NCBI RefSeq assembly: GCF_014648095.1
Contig: NZ_BMQL01000019.1
Location: 1-64,000 of the forward strand
Source: Deinococcus ruber
Lineage (GTDB): Bacteria; Deinococcota; Deinococci; Deinococcales; Deinococcaceae
Direction of reading: 5' to 3'
DNA length: 64,000 nt
The notes under the pieces are model-generated. The model was not told the DNA's origin. It searched no databases and was given only the letters and a program-made list of their open reading frames with translations. Shown in pieces: positions 49,846 through 57,751 of the stretch; position 1 is the stretch's first letter, and each line of letters starts with the position of its first letter. The translations under genes and the position numbers were made by a program.

Positions 49846-51029
49846 GCAGCCCCACCTGGGAGCAGCGCCAGCGCACCGCCGACCGAAACCGCAAGCACCG
49901 TCACCTCAAACAGTTCACCCAGGACCGGGTGTTTCTGTACCAGAAGAAAGACGACCCTCGCAGCGGCGAGCCGGTCAGTGTGGTGCGTGCGCCCCGTCTC
50001 GACGTCAAGAACCCCAGCGTGCGGGTGATTTTCACCGATGGCGAGCAACGTACCGTGCGCCCGAGCGCGTTGAAGCGCCTGGAGTCCGACCCCTTCAAAC
50101 GCCCGCTTCCTGCCCCAGAGTCGCCCCAACCAGCGGGCCGCGAAGGCCACGCCGTCGCCCACCCCAGCGAGCCGCCCGCCCCCACCACCACGAAGGCGCT
50201 GCACCGCATCACTCAGGATGCCCGCGCCGAAATCAACCTGATCGCGCAGAGCATCCACCGGCGCCACTTTGTCGAAACGCCACGCCCCGAACGCCCTGGC
50301 GGCTACTCCAGCGGCCCCAGCAGTCCCCGCCGTGACCGCACCGCCACCAGCGTGCGCGAGAACTGGTTCGGCAGTTACAGCAACGCCCTGGAAGCCTGCC
50401 GTCAGCTCAGTGTCGGCAACTATGAGCACGCCGCCTACTACGCCGAGGAGGCGCTCGCCCAGAAGGCGCACTACCGGGCCGCCAGCAAGCAGCTCGAACA
50501 GACCCAGACCCGCCTGAGTACCGGCCGCTTCTTCCACGGCGAACTGCTGAGCATCCGGCACTACCACAAAAACGACAATCCCAAGCTCAAAGCCGCGTTC
50601 CAGCAGTGGTACGTGCGCCTGGTACTGATCTGGAAGGAAGACGGCGTCAGCCTCACGGTGGCTAACGCCGCCCAACTCGAAGGCGAGACCGGCCTCGAAG
50701 TCGGCCCGGACGGCTGGAGTGACCTGGTGCGCTGGATCAGCAACCTCACCGAGATCCAGGATGGTCAGCGCCGTGGCCGCCGCATGGACGACGACCGCAC
50801 CCTGATCTACCTGTGGCGTGAGGATGAGGAGCGGTACGTGCTGCGCCGCCGCGCATACCAGACGTATCCAGCCCTTCCAAGGGCCTTCGAGTGCCTCCGC
50901 CTCGCCATGCACCAGTTCGGGGTCGCAGCGCTCGATCCCGGCGAATTGTCCGAAAAAAGCCCTTCCCCTGGCTACCACCCACCGGCACCCACCCCGGAGT
51001 ACGTTGAGGATGAAGAACTGGACGACTGA
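49842..51029 (+). CDS. Hypothetical basic protein, last of rightward operon
   Basis: A 395-residue protein from a GTG overlapping the previous stop. The N-terminal third is basic with an SH3-like beta part (RVFLYQKKDDPRSGEPVSVV, NPSVRVIFTDGEQRTVRPSA), then a helical region (ALEACRQLSVGNYEHAAYYA), and a C-terminal part with WKEDGVSLTVANAAQLEGET and RTLIYLWREDEERYVLRRRA. Acidic tail. Family not recognised. Confidence 0.55.
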   Translation: MSSPTWEQRQRTADRNRKHRHLKQFTQDRVFLYQKKDDPRSGEPVSVVRAPRLDVKNPSVRVIFTDGEQRTVRPSALKRLESDPFKRPLPAPESPQPAGREGHAVAHPSEPPAPTTTKALHRITQDARAEINLIAQSIHRRHFVETPRPERPGGYSSGPSSPRRDRTATSVRENWFGSYSNALEACRQLSVGNYEHAAYYAEEALAQKAHYRAASKQLEQTQTRLSTGRFFHGELLSIRHYHKNDNPKLKAAFQQWYVRLVLIWKEDGVSLTVANAAQLEGETGLEVGPDGWSDLVRWISNLTEIQDGQRRGRRMDDDRTLIYLWREDEERYVLRRRAYQTYPALPRAFECLRLAMHQFGVAALDPGELSEKSPSPGYHPPAPTPEYVEDEELDD

Positions 51030-51112
51030 AGCGGACACGCAGCGAGAGGATGAAAGAAACATCACGTTGCAAAGCTTTAGGACAGCGGTCTGCCTGTTAT
51101 CTTAAACGCCTC

Positions 51113-52831
51113 ATGTCCCTTCATCAGGTCTCGATTCCAGCGCCGTGGAAGACCCTCATTGATCTCCTTGAAGACCGCGCTGAAACGGCACCCGATCAAG
51201 GCGTGATTTATCTGGCGGATGGTGAGCGCCAGGAAGTTCATCTCAGTCACTACAGCATGCAGCAGCAGGCCAAAACACTCGCCGCGCATCTCCAACAACG
51301 TTTCCAGCCCGGCGACCGCGCCGTCCTGCTGTTCGGCGAAGGCATTGACATCATTCCAGCCTTTTTCGGTGTGCTGTACGCTGGCATGGTGGCGGTGCCG
51401 CTGATCCCACCTCGCCCCGGCCAGCCCATCGATGATCTTGTCTCGCTGATGACCGATGCCCAGCCCAGCGTGCTTCTCACAACAACCGGACTCAGTGGCT
51501 TCCTGCAGCCACTGCTTGCCCGCGATGCAACGCCGCCCATCATCAACATCGAGACGCTCGACTCGCTTGAGAACTTCCCCTGGCAGCGGCCCGCCATCAC
51601 CAGCGGATCATTGGCGAGTCTGCTTTACACTTCCGGCTCTACCAGCACGCCACGCGGTGTCATGATGACGCATGGGCACCTCCTGCATCGTCTGGCTGGG
51701 TATGCAGCGTTAATGGAGCGGATTGGGAGCGCTGGCATGACACTCAACTGGCTCCCCATCCAGCACTTGATGGGGTTGGTGGCGAGTGTGTTGCAGCCCA
51801 TGTATGCAGGCATTCAAACCGTGGTTTTACCCACTTCAAAAGTGATCGAGCAGCCCCTGCGTTGGCTGCAGGCCATGTCCCGCTTTCGAGCCAATTCCAG
51901 CGCCTCCCCGAATTTCGCTTTACAGATGTGTCTCGACCGAATTCAGCCGGAAGATCGCCAAGGATTGGATCTCAGTGCCTGGCAACATGCCTTTCTGAGT
52001 TCGGAAGCCATCCGCAGTGAGACACTTGATCAATTCGCGCAGGCGTACGCGGCTGTGGGTTTTCAGCGGCAGGCGTACTGCACCGTCTATGGTCTTTCGG
52101 AAGGTTCTGGCACCTTCGACCTCCATTCACAGACAGTCAGACCGGTCATGCTCAACGTCGCCGCTGACGCGCTGGAGCATGGCCATATCGTGATCGTGCC
52201 ACCTGGCCAGGGCCGTGTCTTGGTTGGGTCTGGGCAGCCTATGTCGGGGCAGGAGATCATCATTGTCAACCCTGAAACCCGTCAGGTGGTTCAGGGGACC
52301 CAGGTTGGGGAGATCTGGATCCGAGGCCCACAGGTTGCTGATGGCTACTGGCGCCAACCCGAGGCGACCGCTCAGACGTTTCAAGCGCGGCTTGACAGTG
52401 GCGCAGGGCCTTACCTGCGATCGGGCGATTCGGGGTTCTTTCAGGACCAAGACCTGTACATCACTGGACGGCTCAAGGAGATGTTGATTATCCACGGCAA
52501 AAACTTTTACGCGGTGGATCTGGAGCTCGCCGCTGAGAACGCCCATCCAGCACTTCTTCCTGCCAGCAGTGCCGCCTTTTCCATTTCCGTCGAGGGTGAA
52601 GAGCAATTGGTTCTGATCCACGAAATCCGTCCAGAGAACGCAGCCATTGACATCGCTGAGGTGGCTTCGCTGGTAAGAAGACGAATCGGTGAGCACTTTT
52701 TCCTTCCCGTGCATAGTGTCGTTCTGGTCGAGGCTGGAAGTGTCCCGAGAACAGAGACCGGAAAGATTCGGCGTGCCTATGCGCGCACGCTGTTCCTGGC
52801 TGAACTGGAAGCTGCATCGCTCCGTGCGTGA
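51113..52831 (+). CDS. Second fatty-acyl-AMP ligase (FAAL-like)
   Basis: A 572-residue paralogue of the ligase at 16851, very similar through the N-terminal half (QQRFQPGDRAVLLFGEG is identical in both). Motifs: YTSGSTSTPRGVMMTH, VYGLSEGSGTF, GEIWIRGPQVADGYWRQPEA, YLRSGDSGF, TGRLKEMLIIHGKNFYAVDL and SVPRTETGKIRRAYA. No ribosome binding site; a TATCTT box 8 bases upstream suggests a leaderless mRNA. No polyketide or peptide synthase follows. Confidence 0.85.
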   Translation: MSLHQVSIPAPWKTLIDLLEDRAETAPDQGVIYLADGERQEVHLSHYSMQQQAKTLAAHLQQRFQPGDRAVLLFGEGIDIIPAFFGVLYAGMVAVPLIPPRPGQPIDDLVSLMTDAQPSVLLTTTGLSGFLQPLLARDATPPIINIETLDSLENFPWQRPAITSGSLASLLYTSGSTSTPRGVMMTHGHLLHRLAGYAALMERIGSAGMTLNWLPIQHLMGLVASVLQPMYAGIQTVVLPTSKVIEQPLRWLQAMSRFRANSSASPNFALQMCLDRIQPEDRQGLDLSAWQHAFLSSEAIRSETLDQFAQAYAAVGFQRQAYCTVYGLSEGSGTFDLHSQTVRPVMLNVAADALEHGHIVIVPPGQGRVLVGSGQPMSGQEIIIVNPETRQVVQGTQVGEIWIRGPQVADGYWRQPEATAQTFQARLDSGAGPYLRSGDSGFFQDQDLYITGRLKEMLIIHGKNFYAVDLELAAENAHPALLPASSAAFSISVEGEEQLVLIHEIRPENAAIDIAEVASLVRRRIGEHFFLPVHSVVLVEAGSVPRTETGKIRRAYARTLFLAELEAASLRA

Positions 52832-52872
52832 GTGCCAGGTTGCTTGGCAGCCTGACCGAAGCTGATGGATGA
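52828..52872 (+). pseudogene. Decayed start of the ligase partner gene
   Basis: A GTG overlapping the ligase stop reads MSARLLGSLTEADG before TGA, matching MSAEQLGSITEADAWAEG of the frame coupled to the first ligase. It is a remnant of a translationally coupled partner. Confidence 0.5.
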
Positions 52873-53148
52873 GCTGGAGGCGTTCAAAGGTTTTCGAAAG
52901 TATCTCCTGAACTGACGACAAAGGTGCGAACTGTACTGGGCATTCTGGAAACAGCTCCATGGTGCGGATTCGTGGGAGTAAAAACGGTTCTGTTATCCAG
53001 CTTGACATCTGGCATAGAATTCACTACTTTGTGGCTAGTCTGGTCTAGCGAAGGTAGAGAGGCCAAAAAACGCAACATTTTCCAGCAACGCCCCGGCAAC
53101 GGCGGCGTGTTTTTATGATCCGTCTTGCCAAGGGTACGCGTAAGGCTT
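52832..53148. other. Gene-free stretch with a promoter-like sequence
   Basis: After the 40-base partner remnant nothing coding is evident. TTGACA near 53002, a 17-base spacer and TACTTT form a possible rightward promoter, but no plus-strand gene follows closely until 53734. Confidence 0.35.
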
Positions 53149-53373
53149 TTATCGACGCGCCTTGATTCTGCTGGCGAGCTTCTTTCTCAAAGCGCTCGCA
53201 AACGCGGTTGCTTCTTTGGCATCCCACCCGCGCTGCTCTAAGCCTCTAGCCCATGCGTCAATCTGGTCCGGCTTCGCCGAATCTGCGAACCCCTCTATCG
53301 AACTGTAGGCATAGTCCACGGTGTCAGCGTCCCAGGATCGATGGCGAGCCACCTCATCCATGTGTATTTTCAT
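53149..53373 (-). CDS. Small hypothetical phage-region protein
   Basis: A 74-residue protein. SWDADTVDYAYSSIEGFADS and the basic C terminus ALRKKLASRIKARR are visible; family not recognised. The start codon lies in an inverted repeat GTGTA-TTTTCA-TACAC that may control it. Confidence 0.5.
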   Translation of the reverse strand: MKIHMDEVARHRSWDADTVDYAYSSIEGFADSAKPDQIDAWARGLEQRGWDAKEATAFASALRKKLASRIKARR

Positions 53374-53386
53374 ACACGAAGTCTAC

Positions 53387-53414
53387 CAACCCTCCAGAGT
53401 CGAGTGGAGGGTTG
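53387..53414 (-). terminator. Hairpin between two small minus-strand genes
   Basis: CAACCCTCCA and TGGAGGGTTG form a perfect 10-bp stem with an 8-base loop just after the gene at 53419. Confidence 0.6.
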
Positions 53415-53418
53415 CCCT

Positions 53419-53649
53419 TCAACGCTCTCTCAGAAGTGTTGCTTTCAATCCCGCGAGGTCTTCCTCGAAAAGCGCGATGTCAACCCCTTCATTCAGGAGA
53501 TACGCGCGAGCGCGGGCGACGCCTTGGTCAACTGCCGTTTGTTGAGTCAAGCCGATACCAAGTGCGGTGCCATACCGCAACCGCCCATGGACTTCGGCAG
53601 CGTGCACCAAGCTCATCCGCTCACTCAAGTTCATAGAGCAGGGTGCCAT
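53419..53649 (-). CDS. Small hypothetical protein
   Basis: A 76-residue helical protein (ARAYLLNEGVDIALFEEDLA). Family not recognised. Divergent from the packaging genes. Confidence 0.45.
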   Translation of the reverse strand: MAPCSMNLSERMSLVHAAEVHGRLRYGTALGIGLTQQTAVDQGVARARAYLLNEGVDIALFEEDLAGLKATLLRER

Positions 53650-53692
53650 CTTTCACACACCGCCTATGTAAATAACGTACCATTTCCATTTC

Positions 53693-53708
53693 TGCTTTCC
53701 GGAAAGCA
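53693..53708. promoter_or_regulatory. Palindrome TGCTTTCCGGAAAGCA upstream of terminase
   Basis: A perfect 16-bp palindrome 26 bases before the small terminase start. Related copies lie at 20001 and 49468. A site for a regulator of late genes is possible. Confidence 0.5.
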
Positions 53709-53733
53709 AATCCACCTCAGGAGGTGACCCAGC

Positions 53734-54678
53734 GTGCCCAAGCCCAAGCCAGCAGCGAAGAAAGCGGCGTCCCCGGCGAAAGCCGCTGGCAAACCGCCAC
53801 GGAAGACAGCCCCAAAGAACGCAGCACCGAAGGCGCAACCGTCACTCCCTGTGGAGGTTCTGCATGCCGCAGTGCCCCTTGGAGCGTCGCCCAAAAAGCG
53901 CGGTCGCCCACCCAAACCGCCGGAGGAGCGAGCGCCCAAGCCCCGCAAAGAGAAGTGCGGTGCGTGGGGACGGCATGCCCAGCAGCCCTGCCGCAATCCG
54001 GCAGGCTTCAAGACCGATCACGTCGGCACGGGCCGCTGTCACCTGCACGGTGGCCGCAGCCTGGTCAAGCACGGGCGCTACGCCAAGGTGCAGAACCAGG
54101 CCATCAAAGATCTGCTGGACGATCTGGACGACGATCTCGACCCGTTCGATCTGCTGCCGGAGGTGAAGCTGCTGCGGGCGCTGATCCTCAACTACGTCAA
54201 TAATTACGACGCCTATATCGCGGCGCTGGAGCGCTGGCAGCGGAGTTTCGAGAAGAAATTCCAGTCCGACTGGACGGCGTGGTGGAACACCCTGCGGGCG
54301 GACATCCTGGAAGAAGAAGACCGCGAGATGAAGGACAGCCTGCTGGTGCAGATGCCGGACCCGATGGACTACCTGCCGAGCAAGCCGTTGAACCTGCCGG
54401 ACATCATGACGGTGGGCGGCTTCATCGTGCAGGTCGGCGGGCTGATCGAGAAGATCCGCAAGCTCCGGAGTACCGACACATTCAGCATGCAGACCGTAGA
54501 TCGCCTGTGGGCGGCCATGGCGGGCCACCTGACACAGGCGGCAGGGGCGGTGATCAAGGATGACGCAGTCAGAGACACGCTTCTCGACACCGTGGAAGCG
54601 AAGTGGGCAAGCATCAACCTTGCCGAACTCTCCAGCCGCCGCGCTGTCGAAGGCGAGGCGGAAGGCGAAGAGGACTGA
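53734..54678 (+). CDS. Phage small terminase-like protein
   Basis: A 314-residue protein from GTG with AGGAGGTGA upstream. The basic N terminus has an AT-hook-like PKKRGRPPKPP; residues about 73-118 carry KCGAWGRHAQQPCRNPAGFK and GTGRCHLHGGRSLVKHGRYA, the Cys/His pattern of HGGSRN-type small terminases. The C-terminal part is helical. It is upstream of and overlaps the large terminase, as expected for the DNA-recognition subunit. Confidence 0.75.
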   Translation: MPKPKPAAKKAASPAKAAGKPPRKTAPKNAAPKAQPSLPVEVLHAAVPLGASPKKRGRPPKPPEERAPKPRKEKCGAWGRHAQQPCRNPAGFKTDHVGTGRCHLHGGRSLVKHGRYAKVQNQAIKDLLDDLDDDLDPFDLLPEVKLLRALILNYVNNYDAYIAALERWQRSFEKKFQSDWTAWWNTLRADILEEEDREMKDSLLVQMPDPMDYLPSKPLNLPDIMTVGGFIVQVGGLIEKIRKLRSTDTFSMQTVDRLWAAMAGHLTQAAGAVIKDDAVRDTLLDTVEAKWASINLAELSSRRAVEGEAEGEED

Positions 54679-56329
54679 CTTCCGGCGCTACCAACGGCGC
54701 ATGGTGGACTTCTTTCGTGAGGTGTTGAGCATCACGCCCTGGAGCGGCGAGAATGGCAGGCCCGGACAGCTCGAAATCCTGCAGGACATGCAGCAGAGCA
54801 TCTGCGACCAGCTCGACGGCAAGGAAAACGTGCCGTTCATCTTTCTAGGAGAAGCGGCCCACGGTTTGGGAAAAACGTATGTGTTGGAAGCGGGCGTGTT
54901 GTTGTACTTCCACGAGTGCTTCCCACCTGCCTCCGGAGAGTCCAACATGGTGATCAGCACCGCCCCAACCAGCGTGCAGGTGAACGACCTGCTGTGGAAG
55001 GACGTCCGAAAGCTGATCGAGATGGCGGGCGAGCAGGGCCACCGGGTCGGGCGGGGCATCCTGCCGAGCGAGGCCCGCATCAACAAGAGCGGCACCCACT
55101 TCGCCGTCGGGCGCACCACCAGCAACAGTGGCGGCAAAGGCAGCGAACGCTCGCAAGGGCAGCACAACACCTATCAGGCCACGCTGTTCGACGAGGCCGA
55201 AGGCGTGCCGGACTTCTTCTACAGCGGCATGAAGCGCCAGTTCACCGGCAACCGCGTAAAGCTCTGGGTGCTGATGGCCAACCCCAAGACCCGCACCAGC
55301 CAGTTCCAGCGCATGAAGACCCAGGTGGGCGTCAAAGCCTACCGCCTGTCCCTGCTGGACTTCCCGAATGTGGTGCACGGGCGCGAGATCGTGCCGGGCG
55401 GCACCACCCGCGAGACCTTCAACACCTGGCTGTTCGACTACGAGGAGTTCGGCGCACACCCCGCCGACGGGCCGGACGACAAGCGCTACAGCTTCCAGAC
55501 CCCCTGGGAGGTCACTGCGCCGGATGGCCGGGTTTTTCCGCCCGGTCAGTGGTGGATTCCGCAGCGCGGCTTCCTGTACGGCGCCCTCGGCATTCCGCCG
55601 GAAGGTGGAGACGGCGATACCTTCGTGACCAACTCGCAGTTCGAGCAGGCGGTGCAGCGCTCGGCCCGCCCGAAGACCACGGACCTGGCGAAGATCGGCC
55701 TCGACCCGGCCCGCTTCGGTAAGGACAGCGGCAAGATCTACCTGGATCTCGACGGGAACCTGACGCTGGAGGACACCATCCAGGGCGGCGACACCACCCG
55801 GTACGTGCGCGGCGCGATTCGGGCGGCTGAGCGGGCGGCGGAAGCGGGCTACACCCGGCTGAGCGTCCGGGTGGACGCAGGGTACGGCGGCGGCGTGATT
55901 GACGCGTTGCGGGCCAGTCTCGACCTCGCGGCGCTGTTCCCTGAAGGTGTCGCGGTGCACGAGGTGCACTTCGGCGGCAATCCGCATGACCAGGTGCGCT
56001 TTGCTGACCGCGTGACCGAGCTGTACGCCAGTGTCGGCGACGTGATCGGGGCGCTCAGCATCACGCGGGGCGGGCAGAAGCTGGAAGAGGACCTCACCGA
56101 CAGCAAGTTCCGCTACGTCACCAAGAACGTGGACGACGTGCGCCGGGAAGTGAAGCAGCTGGAGTCCAAGGACACCTTCAAGAAGCGCCACCAGGGCCGA
56201 AGCCGCGATGACGGCGACGGCTTTGCTCTCGCGGTGGTCCCCGAACGCATCTTCATCACCGAGGAAGTGGCCGATCCAGTCGCCATGCTCGCTGCACTCG
56301 CCGCCGGAGCACAGGCGGGAAGGAGGTGA
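54560..56329 (+). CDS. terL: Phage terminase large subunit
   Basis: A protein of up to 589 residues. The ATPase has Walker A GEAAHGLGKT (97-106 in the longest frame) and Walker B YQATLFDEAEG; the nuclease region has IGLDPARFGKDSGK and VRVDAGYGGGVIDAL. It cuts and pumps phage DNA into the prohead. The start is unsettled: ATG at 54560 overlaps the small subunit by 119 bases, whereas ATG at 54702 has no ribosome binding site and falls inside a conserved-looking segment (DFRRYQRRM). Confidence 0.88.
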   Translation: MTQSETRFSTPWKRSGQASTLPNSPAAALSKARRKAKRTDFRRYQRRMVDFFREVLSITPWSGENGRPGQLEILQDMQQSICDQLDGKENVPFIFLGEAAHGLGKTYVLEAGVLLYFHECFPPASGESNMVISTAPTSVQVNDLLWKDVRKLIEMAGEQGHRVGRGILPSEARINKSGTHFAVGRTTSNSGGKGSERSQGQHNTYQATLFDEAEGVPDFFYSGMKRQFTGNRVKLWVLMANPKTRTSQFQRMKTQVGVKAYRLSLLDFPNVVHGREIVPGGTTRETFNTWLFDYEEFGAHPADGPDDKRYSFQTPWEVTAPDGRVFPPGQWWIPQRGFLYGALGIPPEGGDGDTFVTNSQFEQAVQRSARPKTTDLAKIGLDPARFGKDSGKIYLDLDGNLTLEDTIQGGDTTRYVRGAIRAAERAAEAGYTRLSVRVDAGYGGGVIDALRASLDLAALFPEGVAVHEVHFGGNPHDQVRFADRVTELYASVGDVIGALSITRGGQKLEEDLTDSKFRYVTKNVDDVRREVKQLESKDTFKKRHQGRSRDDGDGFALAVVPERIFITEEVADPVAMLAALAAGAQAGRR

Positions 56330-56347
56330 CCCATCGGATTTCGTGAC

Positions 56348-57751
56348 ATGGTGCGCGGCCTGCTCGCCGCCCGCGCCAGCCTGGACGCGCCCCCCACGCC
56401 GCAAGAGGGTGTCAACCTGGCGTCCATCGCGGCCCAGGTCGTTCAGTCCAGACTCGCCCGCCTGCCGACCGAGCAACTCAGCCAGGATCCCGCCGACCTC
56501 GCGGGTCTGCTCAGCCTGTTCGAGGATGGCCTCGATGGGTATCCGAACGACGCCCGTCCACGGCTGATCCGCGTACTTCGGGGACTGGCCGAGAGTGACG
56601 ACGATGTCCAGGGAGCGCTCAAAGATCTCCGCAGCCTGTGCGGGGCGGGCTTCACGGTGGACTTCACCGGCGGTACGCGAGCGGTGAAAGCGGCAGAGGT
56701 CGAGATCGAAGCCCTCCATACTCGGCTGTATCCCGAGGGCGGAGGGCTTCAGGGCCTGATTCCCAACCAGGTTGGCGAGTTCGCCCTCGCTGGGGCCAGC
56801 AGCCTGGAGTGGGTGCCCAGCCGCAACCGCCGGGGCATCGAGCGGGTAGCGGTGGTGCCTGCCGAAGAGATCCGTATCCGGCGCGACCTGACCACCCGGC
56901 AGCTCGTCTACCAGCAGTGGGGGTACGGCTCTACCGTCACCCTCGACCCACTCACGTACCGGCATGTCGCGCTGGTGACTGCCGGGCGCAGACCACACGG
57001 CATCCCGCTGTTCATCGCGGCCCTCGCGTCGCTGGAACGTAAACGCCAGCTGCTCGTGGCAGAGCAGCGCGTCATCAACCTGATGGCCCGCAGCGCGTTG
57101 GTGCAGGCGAAGATCGATCAGCCCACCCCCGAACAGCTCGGGCTGCGGGGCGTGACGATCAGCGACCCGCGCTACATGCAGGCGGTGGTGGCCTTCTACA
57201 ACGCCGCAGCTGATCTGATCGCCGGGAGCAGCGAAAGCGGAATTTACGTCGGTACCAAGGGCACGGAGATTACTGTCTTGCCGATCTCGCAGAATGCCGC
57301 TGGAGCGCCGGAAGTGACGCGGGGCAACCAACACCGCGTGTGGAATGCCCTGGGGACGCAGCCGTTCCTGCGCGGGGAGATGGACAGCACCACCCAGGCG
57401 CTCGCGCAGGTGACCATTCCGCTGGTGTATGCCCAGGCGGTGATGATCGACGGCGGTCTCGCCCAGGCCCTGGAGTTCGGGTTCAACCTTCATCTGCGTC
57501 TGGCAGGCATTCCTGCTCAGGCCTTCGTGAAGTTCACCCCGCCGAAAAGTCCCTTTCAGCTCGAAGAGGCCACTGCCCTGCTGCGCCGCGCCGAAGCGCA
57601 CGAACGGCTTGCGGCGCTGTTCGGCCCCGCGTGGGCCCAGGCGGCCATGCGCGAGTTCGACATCACCGAGAACGACGATCAACGCGCTCCGAAATGGTGG
57701 AACCCAAGTCCGCCGCCTTCCACCCCTGCCTCAGGAGGCCCCACGCCATGA
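56348..57751 (+). CDS. Phage portal protein (DUF935/SPP1-like)
   Basis: A protein of about 467 residues of the portal type: NQVGEFALAGASSLEWVPSR, EEIRIRRDLTTRQLVYQQWG and the C-terminal LIAGSSESGIYVGTKGTEIT region. It forms the dodecameric DNA gate. The AAGGAGGTGA box lies 6 bases before an ATC (56333) that would give MGFRDMVRGLL, but 21 bases before the ATG used here, so the true start may be the rare codon ATC. Confidence 0.8.
   Translation: MVRGLLAARASLDAPPTPQEGVNLASIAAQVVQSRLARLPTEQLSQDPADLAGLLSLFEDGLDGYPNDARPRLIRVLRGLAESDDDVQGALKDLRSLCGAGFTVDFTGGTRAVKAAEVEIEALHTRLYPEGGGLQGLIPNQVGEFALAGASSLEWVPSRNRRGIERVAVVPAEEIRIRRDLTTRQLVYQQWGYGSTVTLDPLTYRHVALVTAGRRPHGIPLFIAALASLERKRQLLVAEQRVINLMARSALVQAKIDQPTPEQLGLRGVTISDPRYMQAVVAFYNAAADLIAGSSESGIYVGTKGTEITVLPISQNAAGAPEVTRGNQHRVWNALGTQPFLRGEMDSTTQALAQVTIPLVYAQAVMIDGGLAQALEFGFNLHLRLAGIPAQAFVKFTPPKSPFQLEEATALLRRAEAHERLAALFGPAWAQAAMREFDITENDDQRAPKWWNPSPPPSTPASGGPTP

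Noticed and set aside
54845..57682. 945-residue open frame on the minus strand
   Set aside because: It is antisense to the terminase and portal genes, which have clear motifs. Long antisense frames are expected in GC-rich DNA with strong third-position bias.
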